DNA of 53,927 nucleotides from Rhodococcus sp. (in: high G+C Gram-positive bacteria) (GCA_012514505.1 JAAZAD010000023.1:1-53927); one strand, 5' to 3'. Numbered from the stretch's first letter, positions 11,808 to 20,879 are shown. The notes: a model not told the origin generated them from the sequence alone. Numbers and translations are program-made.

Positions 11808-11830
11808 ACACACAGCAGGGTCTGCTCTAG
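11788..11830. repeat. Two direct copies of a 20-base hairpin-forming repeat
   Basis: CACAGCAGGGTCTGCTCTAG occurs at 11788-11807 and again at 11811-11830, three bases apart. Each copy can fold into a short hairpin (AGCAG-ggt-CTGCT). The first copy carries the TAG stop of the plus-strand DUF2530-like gene and the second carries the TAG stop of the minus-strand ATPase gene. The pair therefore joins two convergent genes and may act as a weak bidirectional terminator. Confidence 0.8.
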
Positions 11831-14604
11831 GCGGGGTTCCCGGAGGCGGCTCGCCGGTGGGTGCGGCCGTCGGCATCGACCCACCAGTCGACCGTGAACT
11901 CGCCGGTCACGGCTCCCGAGCACTTCACGACAAGTTCGTCGTGCACGGTCACCGGGCCCGTCGGCACGTCACGGCCGAAGGCCACTGCTTCGGCCACCAG
12001 CGCCGGCTCCTGTTCCCATGTGCTCGTTCTTCCGGTTCCGATCACCTGTGCGGCCACGACCTCCGACATCACCGGTACGTCGAGGATCGTTGCCAGCACC
12101 TCGGCCGTCGCCAGGTCGCCCATCACTACGCGGTCGCGCGGGGCTACCGCGAACATCCACGGCTGGTCGAGCACGAAAGCATCCGCCGGATCGACGACGA
12201 GGGAACCCGACAGCGAACGGACCACCGAGGGCACGTCGAGATCCTCCACGTCGATACGGTCTTCGGCCACGGCCTCGGCCAGGAGCCGGTGCGATGAGAC
12301 GATCACGGCTGCGGTGGGGGTTCGCCGGGCATCGGCGAGGCGGTCCAGCAGCAGCCTCGCGAGTTCGACGGAGTCGACCCGGTCCGGGGCCAGGACGGCG
12401 GCCAACGACTCGGCGTCACCGTGGTCGATAACATCGAGAAGTCCCGCGAACGTGGCGTCGTCCGGCGAACGGTAGGTGCCGAGCGGAAATCCGTCGACGA
12501 CTGCGTGGTGACGCAACCACCACGCTGTGTACCCACCTCGATCTACCAGCAGACGCCGCGTTGCCGGTTCTCGTACCAACAGTTCGAGCGCCTCGCCCCA
12601 ACGCTGCTCGTCCACGAGGTCGAGGTCGCGCACGGCCTCGAGGATCTCGGGGTCGTCGGCCAAGGTGTCCCACCACAGGTCCTCGTCGGCGAGGTCGTGT
12701 TCCGGCCCGGACGGCAGGTCGGAACGGAGGACGGTGAATCCCCACCCGACGCCGACCGCACGCAATGCGTCCGCCCCGAACGCGTCCACCGATGCCGCGT
12801 CGACCGTCGCAAACGGCGAGTCGCCCACCAGCACACGACCGAGCGGCGAATCCGGGAGAAGCAACTCGTCCGCGGGGAGCAGTTCGCTGTCCTCGTCCGG
12901 GAGCAACAACTGGCCGATCCACGACGGCAACGTTCCGTCGGGCACATTCGACGCGAGCGCCATCACCGTGGCCGCGAGTTCTTCGGCTTCGTCGCTCGAC
13001 CCGGTGTCGTCATACTCGTCCGAGGTGTCTTCGATGCTGGCGCGTAGAGCGGGGTCGCTCAGCAGGTCCGCGGAAGTGGCGGTAGCGGCGCCCAGCCTGG
13101 TGAGCAGTGGGTGTGCGGCTTCGGGGTGAACCAACCTCGCCCACCGGACGTCCAGCACAGCGTCGCTGCGCCGACCCTGGTCGGGCGCCACATCGACGCC
13201 CACCACCACGGTGCGGGGACCGGTGACGGTCCGGCCGTCGGACAGCGGGACCGGTATCGCAGCCAACTCTTCCGCTGCGGGAGCATCGGTGACGAGGGGT
13301 TCGAGCGCCTCGTACAACCGGCGCCACCACTGCGGTTCACGTTCGGATCCGCTGAGCACCTCGGCTATACGTGCCAGACCGATCCGGTGAACGTCGACAG
13401 CGGCCAGTGCAGCGGCCTGCCGGTGACCGGACAGATCAGCGACGACGAGTCCGCCGATCACGTCGTCGAGCAGGTCCACGAGGTCTGCCTGCGCTCCGGG
13501 CACCACCGCGGCGCGATCGGGTGCGACATCCCTCCCTGCCACGGTAGGCAACCAGGGCCGCCCACGGAGCTCACGGACAAGGCTGTCCCGCAGGTCCGAG
13601 TCCACCTCACTGCGCGCAAACCCCGGAAGCGGAACCAATTTCGTTCGTTGTGTCGGTGGCACCGCGGCGACGAAGTCCGCGTATCCCCGCGCCAGTTTCT
13701 CCACCGGCGCCCCCGGCAGAATTCGTCGGCGGTCGGGTTGCATCGCGATATCGGCAATCACGATCGTTGGGATCGACAGCTCTTCGTCGGAGCGGGTGGG
13801 GGCACGCAGGACCCCTTCCGACACCGGCGAAATCACGCCGTCCCGCACGGGGGCGAGCCAGCGCGCATATTCGGTGGCGAACTGCCACCACGTGTCGTCA
13901 CCGATCGTCACCTCGGTAATTCCTGATTCGAGCGGGCGTTCGACGCGATGCAGATGCACGTCCCCCACCGCGATGGACTCGAGGGCGGGCAGTTCCAGAA
14001 GCAGGTCCACTGCTTCTCGCTCCATGCCACGCAGCAGTCGCTCGGCATCGATGTCGTCTCGGAGCCGGAGCACCACCTCGGTGGAGGCGTCACCGGCGGG
14101 TGGATCGGCAATCGGCCAGGCAAGCCGTAGCGCCGGAACACCCGAATCCGGTTCGGGCAAGCCGAGGTCCGCGATCTCCGTGCGCGTACGTTCGGCAGAG
14201 AATGCGATCGATCCGGTGCGTGATCGCAGTTCGACCTGGTCACTCACCGACAGAACGGCGGTGAAACCCACGCCGAAGCGGCCTACCGAACCGGCAGACT
14301 TGCCCGACGCCCGCAGCGCGGTCAATGCCTCGACACCCGCCGCGTCGAGCGGCGCACCGGTGTTCGACACCGACAGCACCCGCCCCGCGAGTTCCACCCG
14401 CAGCGCACCCGCGGCACCCGACCGTGCGGCAGCATCCGCCGCATTCTGGGCGAGTTCGGTGAGCAGTCTGTCGCGATAGCCGGCGCGAATCAGATCCGAT
14501 TCGCTCGCGGCATCCTCGCGGAGACGAGTGGGCGACGATTTCCAGGCAAGCAGCGTCGATTCACGCAGCGCACCGGTGCCGAACGGATCGGCTATGTCGT
14601 CGAT
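11827..14604 (-). CDS. GHKL ATPase, sacsin N-terminal-like
   Basis: A very large protein (about 925 residues) with a Bergerat-fold ATP-binding domain like that of Hsp90, MutL and sacsin. The N box is ELAQNAADAAARSG near residue 50, and the G1 region is RVLSVSNTGAPLDAAGVEAL followed by SVGRFGVGFTAVLSVSD. The rest is acidic, Leu/Val/Asp-rich and without recognised motifs. The N box lies upstream of the first ordinary start codon (GTG at 14397), yet no ATG, GTG or TTG occurs in frame between that GTG and the upstream in-frame stop near 14634. I place the start at ATC 14604, six bases after GGGGA and overlapping the DUF3027 stop region. An ATA at 14595, a CTG or a sequence error are alternatives. 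Substrate unknown. Confidence 0.7.
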   Translation of the reverse strand: MDDIADPFGTGALRESTLLAWKSSPTRLREDAASESDLIRAGYRDRLLTELAQNAADAAARSGAAGALRVELAGRVLSVSNTGAPLDAAGVEALTALRASGKSAGSVGRFGVGFTAVLSVSDQVELRSRTGSIAFSAERTRTEIADLGLPEPDSGVPALRLAWPIADPPAGDASTEVVLRLRDDIDAERLLRGMEREAVDLLLELPALESIAVGDVHLHRVERPLESGITEVTIGDDTWWQFATEYARWLAPVRDGVISPVSEGVLRAPTRSDEELSIPTIVIADIAMQPDRRRILPGAPVEKLARGYADFVAAVPPTQRTKLVPLPGFARSEVDSDLRDSLVRELRGRPWLPTVAGRDVAPDRAAVVPGAQADLVDLLDDVIGGLVVADLSGHRQAAALAAVDVHRIGLARIAEVLSGSEREPQWWRRLYEALEPLVTDAPAAEELAAIPVPLSDGRTVTGPRTVVVGVDVAPDQGRRSDAVLDVRWARLVHPEAAHPLLTRLGAATATSADLLSDPALRASIEDTSDEYDDTGSSDEAEELAATVMALASNVPDGTLPSWIGQLLLPDEDSELLPADELLLPDSPLGRVLVGDSPFATVDAASVDAFGADALRAVGVGWGFTVLRSDLPSGPEHDLADEDLWWDTLADDPEILEAVRDLDLVDEQRWGEALELLVREPATRRLLVDRGGYTAWWLRHHAVVDGFPLGTYRSPDDATFAGLLDVIDHGDAESLAAVLAPDRVDSVELARLLLDRLADARRTPTAAVIVSSHRLLAEAVAEDRIDVEDLDVPSVVRSLSGSLVVDPADAFVLDQPWMFAVAPRDRVVMGDLATAEVLATILDVPVMSEVVAAQVIGTGRTSTWEQEPALVAEAVAFGRDVPTGPVTVHDELVVKCSGAVTGEFTVDWWVDADGRTHRRAASGNPA

Positions 14605-15473
14605 GTGGTGTCCCCAGCCGCGGCAGTGTCTTCAGGAGCGGCAGTGTCTTCCTGCGCAGCAGTGTCCCCAGGAGCAGCAGCGTCTTCAGGAGCAGCAATG
14701 TCCTCAGGGGCGGCAGGAGTTACCTGAACCTCCTCGACGGCACCGTCGTCGTACGCGTCGTAACGGGGCGACCCGGTGCCGGTGGGCAGGGTTGTGTCCG
14801 AATGTGCACCACAGCCGTGCGCCGCGTGCACGACATGACCGTCAGCCGCCATCTCGTTACCGCACACCCCGAATGCCGACCGCAACGAACCGGCAAGTGG
14901 GAGGAAGAATCCACACAGGTTGCACGTGGAGGGAGCAGCTTTCGCCATCTCCGAATCGGGTCCGTACTCCCCACCGAACCAACGCTCGGCAGCATCCTCG
15001 CGACCTTCGAGGCTCATCACCTGCTTGCGGCCGAGGCCGAGATCACGGGCGGTGTCGTCGACAACCGGGTCACCGGTGGCGACGTAACCGGGGACCAGTC
15101 GCGGATCCTGCGCGGGTGGCGCCAACAGGTCGCCTGCAGACAGGTCACCGGGACGAACCCGCTGATCCCACGGCACCCACTCCGGCGAGAGCAAAGCCTC
15201 GGGTCCGGGAAGCAGAGCGATTTCGCTGACCGTCGCATGATCCGATTCGGGATCGGCTGCCACGACGACGGCCCACTGCCAGCCCCGGTAGCCGGGAAGT
15301 TCTGCGGTGAAACGGTGAGTCGCGGCGCAGTCGTCCTCGGACGTGACACCGAGGTACTCACCGACCGGTCCTTCGTGCAGTTCCACCAGCGCCGTACGGG
15401 CCAGTTCCACTGCATCGGCCAAGACTGGGCGTGTCATTGTCGTTGCACGCTCGGGGGAAGAAGCAACACTCAC
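14592..15473 (-). CDS. DUF3027 family protein
   Basis: A 293-residue protein matching the DUF3027 family (Rv0877-like). Landmarks are RTALVELHEGPVGEYLGVTSE near the N-terminus, LPGYRGWQWAVVVAADP, WVPWDQRVRPGDLSAGDLL, and a cysteine pair region STCNLCGFFLPLAG with AFGVCGNEM, HGCGAHSDT downstream, suggesting a metal-binding site (inference). The C-terminal about 40 residues are six-residue repeats of the type A-P-E-D-x-A, encoded by near-identical tandem 18-base units at about 14605-14715. I chose the GTG at 15473; the frame is open to 15491. The downstream GHKL ATPase gene overlaps its end. Function unknown. Confidence 0.82.
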   Translation of the reverse strand: MSVASSPERATTMTRPVLADAVELARTALVELHEGPVGEYLGVTSEDDCAATHRFTAELPGYRGWQWAVVVAADPESDHATVSEIALLPGPEALLSPEWVPWDQRVRPGDLSAGDLLAPPAQDPRLVPGYVATGDPVVDDTARDLGLGRKQVMSLEGREDAAERWFGGEYGPDSEMAKAAPSTCNLCGFFLPLAGSLRSAFGVCGNEMAADGHVVHAAHGCGAHSDTTLPTGTGSPRYDAYDDGAVEEVQVTPAAPEDIAAPEDAAAPGDTAAQEDTAAPEDTAAAGDTTSTT

Positions 15474-15531
15474 GCCACCAGTCTGCCGCACCAGCGCAAG
15501 TAGGTACCACGTGGGCTGCCATGCTGTGACG

Positions 15532-16362
15532 ATGACCGATCTGCGGCCGCTCCGATCGAACCGTCGTATCGCCCCCGTGATTGCGCTGGCGGTGTCGCTA
15601 CTCGGCGCAAGCGTGACTGCGTGCGATTCGCAGGCCGCCCAACCGGAAGATCAGACGTCGAACCAGTTGCAGACCGAGATCGTCGACACTCTCCCCCACG
15701 ACCCCGAGGCATTCACCCAGGGACTCGAAATCGCCGACGGAGCCCTGTACGAGGGCACGGGCATCGCGGGCGAGTCGTGGCTGCGCGTATCCGACTTCCC
15801 CGAAGGCACGATCCGCACCACCGTCGACCTGCCTGGTCAACTGTTCGGCGAGGGAATCACCGTCACGGACGAGAGTGTGTGGCAGTTGACCTGGCGGGAC
15901 GGGGTGGCCATCGAGCGCGACCGCCACTCGCTGACCGAACTGCGCCGTGTCGAGTACGCCGGAGAAGGTTGGGGCATCTGCGCTCTCCCCGACCGCCTCG
16001 TCACCAGTGACGGTTCCGCGACCCTCACATTCCGTGATCGCGGCACGTTCGACGAGATCGGTTCCGTTCAGGTGACGGACGGCTCCGCATCCGTCGACCG
16101 ACTCAACGAACTCGAGTGCGCAGAGGACGGCAGCGTCTACGCAAACGTGTGGACCACCGACACCATCGTTCGGATCGACCCGAACACCGGTCGGGTGAGC
16201 GCCGCAATCGATGCGACCCCCGTGCGCAACGCGCTCCCCGAGGAGACGCCGAACATCGACGTTCTCAACGGAATTGCCCAGATTCCCGGCACCGACCGAT
16301 TCCTCGTCACCGGAAAGTACTGGCCGTCGATGTTCGTGGTGCGCTTCGTTACGAAGCCTTGA
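15532..16362 (+). CDS. Glutaminyl-peptide cyclotransferase, lipoprotein
   Basis: A 276-residue exported glutamine cyclotransferase of the plant/bacterial type (five-bladed beta-propeller), which converts N-terminal glutamine of peptides to pyroglutamate. The N-terminus has basic residues, a hydrophobic core (VIALAVSLLGASVTAC) and a lipobox ending in cysteine, so it should be membrane-anchored outside the cell. Family motifs are PHDPEAFTQGLEIADGALYEGTG, LTWRDGVAI, GEGWGICALPDRLVTSDGSATL, LNELECAEDGSVYANVWTTDTI and the C-terminal LNGIAQIPGTDRFLVTGKYWP. The ATG at 15532 starts just before the signal sequence; the open frame upstream is antisense to DUF3027. Confidence 0.87.
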   Translation: MTDLRPLRSNRRIAPVIALAVSLLGASVTACDSQAAQPEDQTSNQLQTEIVDTLPHDPEAFTQGLEIADGALYEGTGIAGESWLRVSDFPEGTIRTTVDLPGQLFGEGITVTDESVWQLTWRDGVAIERDRHSLTELRRVEYAGEGWGICALPDRLVTSDGSATLTFRDRGTFDEIGSVQVTDGSASVDRLNELECAEDGSVYANVWTTDTIVRIDPNTGRVSAAIDATPVRNALPEETPNIDVLNGIAQIPGTDRFLVTGKYWPSMFVVRFVTKP

Positions 16363-16451
16363 CGGGTGCGTCCCGGAGCGACAGGCGGAAGTGACCAGCG
16401 TTGCAGGGGATGTAGGTGGTCATTCGCCGCGAGACTAGACAGAATTGGTGT

Positions 16452-18041
16452 GTGACCGGACCGCGCGACCCCTACGACACCGATGGTGATGCCGAGAACT
16501 CGGTTCATCCCGGGTACGACAAATATCCGCCGGCAGCACGCGCCTCGGCCCGGCGAACGCCACTGCCACCGCTGCACCCGCCGAAGGGCTCGGCAGGAGG
16601 GCGTGGCGGCGACGCCCCGAAGACCGCGCGTATACCCCGCAAGCTGACGGTCACCCGAGTTGCCGCGATGCGCAGCCGCGAACTCACCAACAAGGGCATC
16701 GCCACGTTTCACCGGGCGGCCAAGGCGAACGGCGCGGACAAATCGGGTCTCACCGCTCTGACGTATGCGGTGATGACGAACAACGCCACCGATGCCGCAC
16801 TGGCAGTCGCTCTCGCGAACACCCTGTTCTTCTCCGCCGCCACCGGCGAGGACAAGACGAAGGTCGCGCTGTACCTGCTGATCACCATCGCACCGTTCGC
16901 AATCATCGCCCCGCTCATCGGGCCGCTCCTGGACCGCCTTCAGCACGGTCGGCGAATCGCCCTCGCCACCTCGTTCGGAATGCGCACCGCGCTCCTCCTG
17001 ATTCTGGTGTTCAACTTCGACAGCTGGGTGTTGTATCCGGCTGCGCTGGGCATGATGGTGCTGAGCAAGTCGTTCTCCGTGCTCAAGAGTGCGGTGACGC
17101 CTCGCGTGCTACCACCGGAAATAGATCTCGTACGGGTCAATTCCCGACTCACCGTGTTCGGTCTGATCGGCGGCACGATGGGTGCGGGCGCGGTGGCCGC
17201 TGGTCTGGCCTTCGTGTTCGGCACGTCGGCGGCTGCGTTGTGGCTCGCCGTCGTCATCACCCTTGCGGGCGCATACCTCAGCATGCGAATCCCGTCCTGG
17301 GTCGAGGTCACCGAAGGCGAGGTTCCGGCCACCCTCAGTTACCACGGCGACGACGCCCACACCACCGTCGTCACACGAGGCAGGCCTGCGCCGGCGAAGA
17401 AGCGTCGCCAACCGCTGGGCCGCGCCGTCATCACCGGTCTCTGGGGAAACAGCACGATCCGTGTGCTCACGGGATTCCTGACGCTGTTCATCGCCTTCGT
17501 CGCCAAGTCGGAAACCGAACACGAACCCCTCGTGCAGGCCGCCATGCTCGGCCTCGTCGGCGCCGCGGCCGCGATCGGAAACTTCGCCGGGAACGCGTCA
17601 GGTGCCCGACTTTCCCTCGGCAAGCCTGCGCTGATCGTGGTGCGCTGCACGGTATCGGTGTGGATCATCGCGATCATCGCCGCCTTCACCGACAACCTGC
17701 TCACCGCCGCGCTGGCAACACTGATCGCATCCGGGGCCAGCGCACTCGCCAAGGTGTCCCTCGACGCCTCCTTGCAGCACGACCTGCCCGAGGAGTCGAT
17801 CGCGTCGGGATTCGGCCGTTCGGAAACCGCACTACAACTGAGCTGGGTCATCGGAGGCGCGCTCGGCGTGCTGCTACCCACCGAGTACTGGATCGGATTC
17901 ACCGTCGTCGCCGTGATCTTGACCATCGGTCTCACCCAAACGGTCCTCAGCTACCGTGGCAGTTCGTTGCTCCCAGGACTCGGCGGCAAGCGCCCGAACC
18001 TGGCAAAGCAGGAATTGGCCGAGCCCGTCTCGACGAGCTGA
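16452..18041 (+). CDS. MFS-type membrane transporter
   Basis: A 529-residue polytopic membrane protein corresponding to the mycobacterial Rv0876c position. About 75 N-terminal residues are hydrophilic and proline-rich (PPAARASARRTPLPPLHPPKG), followed by about 12 transmembrane segments such as LFFSAATGEDKTKVALYLLITIAPF, GLIGGTMGAGAVAAGLAFVFG and WVIGGALGVLLPTEYW. MFS landmarks include the loop LDRLQHGRRIALATSFGMR after helix 2. Substrate unknown. GTG at 16452 is preferred over an earlier GTG-like start in the same frame. The DUF2771 gene follows closely on the same strand. Confidence 0.82.
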   Translation: MTGPRDPYDTDGDAENSVHPGYDKYPPAARASARRTPLPPLHPPKGSAGGRGGDAPKTARIPRKLTVTRVAAMRSRELTNKGIATFHRAAKANGADKSGLTALTYAVMTNNATDAALAVALANTLFFSAATGEDKTKVALYLLITIAPFAIIAPLIGPLLDRLQHGRRIALATSFGMRTALLLILVFNFDSWVLYPAALGMMVLSKSFSVLKSAVTPRVLPPEIDLVRVNSRLTVFGLIGGTMGAGAVAAGLAFVFGTSAAALWLAVVITLAGAYLSMRIPSWVEVTEGEVPATLSYHGDDAHTTVVTRGRPAPAKKRRQPLGRAVITGLWGNSTIRVLTGFLTLFIAFVAKSETEHEPLVQAAMLGLVGAAAAIGNFAGNASGARLSLGKPALIVVRCTVSVWIIAIIAAFTDNLLTAALATLIASGASALAKVSLDASLQHDLPEESIASGFGRSETALQLSWVIGGALGVLLPTEYWIGFTVVAVILTIGLTQTVLSYRGSSLLPGLGGKRPNLAKQELAEPVSTS

Positions 18042-18113
18042 GCCGCCCAGCACCACTCACACAGCAGTACCGAACGAAGCGTGCCGAACCGAACGACCGG
18101 GGATTACCACATC

Positions 18114-18605
18114 ATGACCATGCAGACGCGAACCAAGAAGATCGTGGCCCTGGCCGCAGTCGGACTGTTGGTGGTGGTGATCGCTTTCGCCGCGGTCATC
18201 ACGATGCTCGTTCGAGGCGCGGAATCCCACCCCCCGACGTTGACTGCGTACTCGCACGGCGAAACCGTGGACGTCCCGCCGCTCCAGTACTGCAACCTGA
18301 GCCTCGACGAATGTGACCAGGGCTCGGTCACCGAACTCGAAGTGCCGGTGGGTTCCCCGCTGCAGTTGTCGCTCCCGAAGGACATTTCCGCAGCACCCTG
18401 GCGGATGATCATCCAGTACCAGGATGCGAACGGAAACGAAGTCCTCGAGCAGCGTTCGTACGAGTCGGGCCCGAATTCCGCGATCACGATCGAGTCGACG
18501 GACGATCGGCAATTGCTCGTTGTCGAACTGCAACTCCCGTCGTCCGTGATCGACGAAGAGGGCCGCTCGATCGCTCACGCAATCTGGTCGATACAGACTG
18601 CGTGA
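18114..18605 (+). CDS. DUF2771 exported/membrane-anchored protein
   Basis: A 163-residue protein with one N-terminal transmembrane or signal-anchor segment (KIVALAAVGLLVVVIAFAAV) followed by an extracytoplasmic domain. That domain has two cysteines (LQYCNLSLDEC) that could form a disulphide. Length and position match Rv0875c and the DUF2771 family. The ATG at 18114 follows a ggggatt ribosome binding site; an earlier GTG at 18081 is possible. It lies 72 bases after the MFS gene and is probably co-transcribed with it, so a joint envelope role is plausible. Confidence 0.8.
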   Translation: MTMQTRTKKIVALAAVGLLVVVIAFAAVITMLVRGAESHPPTLTAYSHGETVDVPPLQYCNLSLDECDQGSVTELEVPVGSPLQLSLPKDISAAPWRMIIQYQDANGNEVLEQRSYESGPNSAITIESTDDRQLLVVELQLPSSVIDEEGRSIAHAIWSIQTA

Positions 18606-18615
18606 GCGCGGTAGA

Positions 18616-19023
18616 TCAGCTGTCGAGCTCGCGGGCGACCGCTCGCACGACCTCGGAGATGCGCTGAGCCGTCTTACGGTCCGGGTAGCGGCCCTTGCGC
18701 AGGTCCGGCTGCACCTTCGCCTCGAGGAGCGTGATCATGTCCTCGACCATGCCGTGCAGTTCGTCCGGGGTGTGCTTCTTCGGGGCCGTTTCCTTACGGG
18801 CGCCCTGACGCACCGACCGGGCCGAGTCGAGCACCTGCACGCTCAGAGCCTGCGGTCCACGGCGTCCGGCAGCCATCCCGAACTCGACTCGCTGACCGGC
18901 CTTCAGGCCCTCGACGCCCGCCGGCAGCGCGGAGGCGCGGACATAGACGTCCTCGCCCTCCTCCTGCGCCAGAAAGCCGAAGCCTTTTTCGACGTCGTAC
19001 CACTTCACCTTGCCGGTCGGCAC
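18616..19023 (-). CDS. cspB: Cold-shock domain protein with actinobacterial C-terminal extension
   Basis: A 135-residue protein. The N-terminal cold-shock domain (about residues 1-65) has the RNP1-like KGFGFLAQE and RNP2-like DVYVRASAL motifs that bind single-stranded nucleic acid. A C-terminal helical domain ([40 protein letters not shown]) is typical of mycobacterial CspB (Rv0871), also 135 residues as I recall. I chose the GTG at 19023, which gives [10 protein letters not shown] at the family start; GTG 19032 is also possible. It probably acts as an RNA chaperone in the cytoplasm. It converges on the DUF2771 gene. Confidence 0.9.
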   Translation of the reverse strand: MPTGKVKWYDVEKGFGFLAQEEGEDVYVRASALPAGVEGLKAGQRVEFGMAAGRRGPQALSVQVLDSARSVRQGARKETAPKKHTPDELHGMVEDMITLLEAKVQPDLRKGRYPDRKTAQRISEVVRAVARELDS

Positions 19024-19166
19024 CGCGTTCACCCGCTCATCACTCGAATTGCGTTCGATATGCAAGAACGCGCCCCGCAACCGGTGCGGGACGCGCAGTT
19101 CCAGTTCATGGTACCCCGAACACACCGACTCGGGCATCTGGGATTCGAAGCACTATCGTTGCTGGT

Positions 19167-19409
19167 GTGGCATCAGAAACGACACCTTCGCAACCGTCCG
19201 ACGAAACCGGCACCAGCAACAACACCCTGTTGCGCGTTGCCGCCGGATTCTTCGTCGTCGGAGTCCTCGCGATCGTCGCGATCTTCCTGACGCCGATCCT
19301 GTCCGAGGGCAAGCCCGGCCTGGTGCTGTACCTGCTGACGCTGGCGTGCCCTATCGGGTTCGTGCTGGCAATCACGTTCGCGCTGCGGTCGGGGCGGCGC
19401 GCCCGCTGA
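19167..19409 (+). CDS. Small two-helix membrane protein
   Basis: An 80-residue protein with a hydrophilic Ser/Thr-rich N-terminus and two transmembrane helices (VAAGFFVVGVLAIVAIFLTP and YLLTLACPIGFVLAITFALR) ending in RSGRRAR. GTG start at 19167; a GTG two bases earlier is out of frame. It lies 26 bases upstream of the YccF gene on the same strand, suggesting an operon. No family function is known to me. Confidence 0.7.
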   Translation: MASETTPSQPSDETGTSNNTLLRVAAGFFVVGVLAIVAIFLTPILSEGKPGLVLYLLTLACPIGFVLAITFALRSGRRAR

Positions 19410-19435
19410 CCCACTCCCAACATGAAGGACGTCCG

Positions 19436-19810
19436 ATGCGCATCCTGCTCAACATCATCTGGCTCGTCTTCGGTGGCCTCTGGCTGGCGCTGTGCTACTT
19501 CCTGGTGGGCCTCGTCTTCTGCGTCCTGATCATCACCATTCCATTCGGGATCGCGTCCTTCCGAGTCGGGCTGTACGCGCTGTGGCCGTTCGGCAAAACG
19601 GTGGTGGAAAAGCCGAATGCAGGCATGGGTTCGCTCATCGGCAACATCATCTGGCTGATCCTCGCCGGAATCTGGCTCGCCCTCGGGCACGTGCTCACGG
19701 CAATCGCGATGGCCATCACCATCATCGGCATCCCGTTGGCCGTGGCGAACCTCAAACTGATCCCGGTTTCACTCATGCCGCTGGGCAAGGACATCGTCGA
19801 CATTCGCTGA
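19436..19810 (+). CDS. YccF domain inner membrane protein
   Basis: A 124-residue integral membrane protein with two tandem YccF domains. The halves repeat each other: LLNIIWLVFGGLWLALCYF and LIGNIIWLILAGIWLALGH, then IITIPFGIASFRVG with ALWPFGKTVV and ITIIGIPLAVANLKL with SLMPLGKDIV. It corresponds to Rv0870c. YccF proteins have no firmly established function. The ATG at 19436 follows gaaggac. It is the last gene before the rpfA regulatory region. Confidence 0.9.
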   Translation: MRILLNIIWLVFGGLWLALCYFLVGLVFCVLIITIPFGIASFRVGLYALWPFGKTVVEKPNAGMGSLIGNIIWLILAGIWLALGHVLTAIAMAITIIGIPLAVANLKLIPVSLMPLGKDIVDIR

Positions 19811-19823
19811 CGCGAACGCCACA

Positions 19824-19839
19824 TGTGACCTTAATCACA
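19824..19839. promoter_or_regulatory. CRP/GlxR-type binding site upstream of rpfA
   Basis: TGTGACCTTAATCACA is a perfect match to the cAMP-receptor-protein consensus TGTGA-N6-TCACA and is symmetric. It lies 14 bases after the YccF stop and about 190 bases before the c-di-AMP riboswitch core, where an rpfA promoter operator would be expected. Crp in mycobacteria and GlxR in corynebacteria are known to control rpf genes. Confidence 0.8.
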
Positions 19840-20029
19840 TAACAGCGGGATAACGGGCCAGTGACGAACCGACCCTCACTGCCTTTCGGTGCGACTAGCT
19901 GGGAAGAGTCGAGATTCAACCGATTCGCCACCGCCACAGTCCCCGACACTCCGCGTTATCAAATGGTGACACTCGAGCTTCGGACCGTTACGGTCGTCCA
20001 CGGCCGAGGAAATCTCGGCCACACCCGGC

Positions 20030-20262
20030 CCGCCGCGCCAAGCCCTGTCCCGCGGGTCCCGGGGTCCCGACGAAGCATTCCAGGGACAGGGACGGGGGAC
20101 CCAACAGTCCCTCAGAGGACACCAGTTCTCAGATGGACACCGATTCGGTCTCGCACCGAATCTTGGGGTGAAGCCAGACCCTCTTCCAGCCAGGAGAGGC
20201 GAGGCCGGGCTACCTCTCAGCCCGAACCCGACAGCTGACCTCGCAGGCGCGTGTGGAGAGGA
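20030..20262 (+). ncRNA. c-di-AMP (ydaO/yuaA) riboswitch, rpfA leader
   Basis: The hallmark blocks of the ydaO-yuaA class are present in order: GACGGGGGACCCAA at about 20091, TTGGGGTGAAGCC at 20163, and the highly conserved 3' block GCCCGAACCCGACAGCTGAC at 20220-20239, followed by CTCGCAGGCG and GTGTGGAGAG. Paired segments include CCTGTCCC/GGGACAGG. This class binds c-di-AMP and is commonly found before resuscitation-promoting-factor genes in actinobacteria. The 5' edge is approximate. Confidence 0.9.
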
Positions 20263-20273
20263 TCTCGACAACC

Positions 20274-20879
20274 ATGACCGGACGCCATCGCAAACCCACC
20301 AATACCGGCCGCACCGTCGCCAAGGTCGCCGTCACCGGCGCCATCATGGGCGTCGCCGGAGCAGCGTTCTCCGGCACCGCAGCCGCAGCCCCCAACTCCG
20401 ACTGGGACCGCCTCGCACAGTGCGAATCCGGCGGCAACTGGGGTATCAACACAGGCAACGGCTACCAGGGTGGACTGCAGTTCTCGCCCAGCACCTGGAA
20501 CGCACACGGTGGAGGCGAGTTCGCCGCCACCGCCAACAACGCTTCGCGCGAACAGCAGATCGTCGTCGCTGAGCGTGTCCTCGAGTCCCAGGGATGGGGC
20601 GCATGGCCGTCCTGCTCCTCGAGCCTCGGACTGACCAGCGCACCCACGCAGCGTGAAGCACCGGCCACCACGCCGGATGTCCCCGAGGTCGTCCAGGAAG
20701 CCGCACCGGCCGTCCCCGAGATCGCCGAGCTCCCCGAGCTGCCGGCCAATGTCGACACCGCTCCGGTTCTCGACGCCATCGACCTGGCAATCGAGACCGT
20801 CAAGCAGCAGGGCATCGAGCTCGACCCGCAGATCCTCGACTTCATCGAAGCCAACAAGGGCCTCCTCGCGCCCCAGTAG
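20274..20879 (+). CDS. rpfA: Resuscitation-promoting factor, RpfA-like
   Basis: Secreted peptidoglycan-cleaving resuscitation-promoting factor, 201 residues. A signal peptide ([20 protein letters not shown] to about residue 40) is followed at once by the Rpf lysozyme/transglycosylase-like domain (about residues 41-117). The catalytic glutamate is near residue 51 in [17 protein letters not shown], with [11 protein letters not shown] and the paired cysteine in WPSCSS. The C-terminal about 80 residues are Pro/Glu/Val-rich, typical of wall-associated linkers. The ATG follows ggagagga. The gene lies behind a CRP-type site and a c-di-AMP riboswitch and is closed by a very strong palindromic terminator. 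Confidence 0.93.
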   Translation: MTGRHRKPTNTGRTVAKVAVTGAIMGVAGAAFSGTAAAAPNSDWDRLAQCESGGNWGINTGNGYQGGLQFSPSTWNAHGGGEFAATANNASREQQIVVAERVLESQGWGAWPSCSSSLGLTSAPTQREAPATTPDVPEVVQEAAPAVPEIAELPELPANVDTAPVLDAIDLAIETVKQQGIELDPQILDFIEANKGLLAPQ

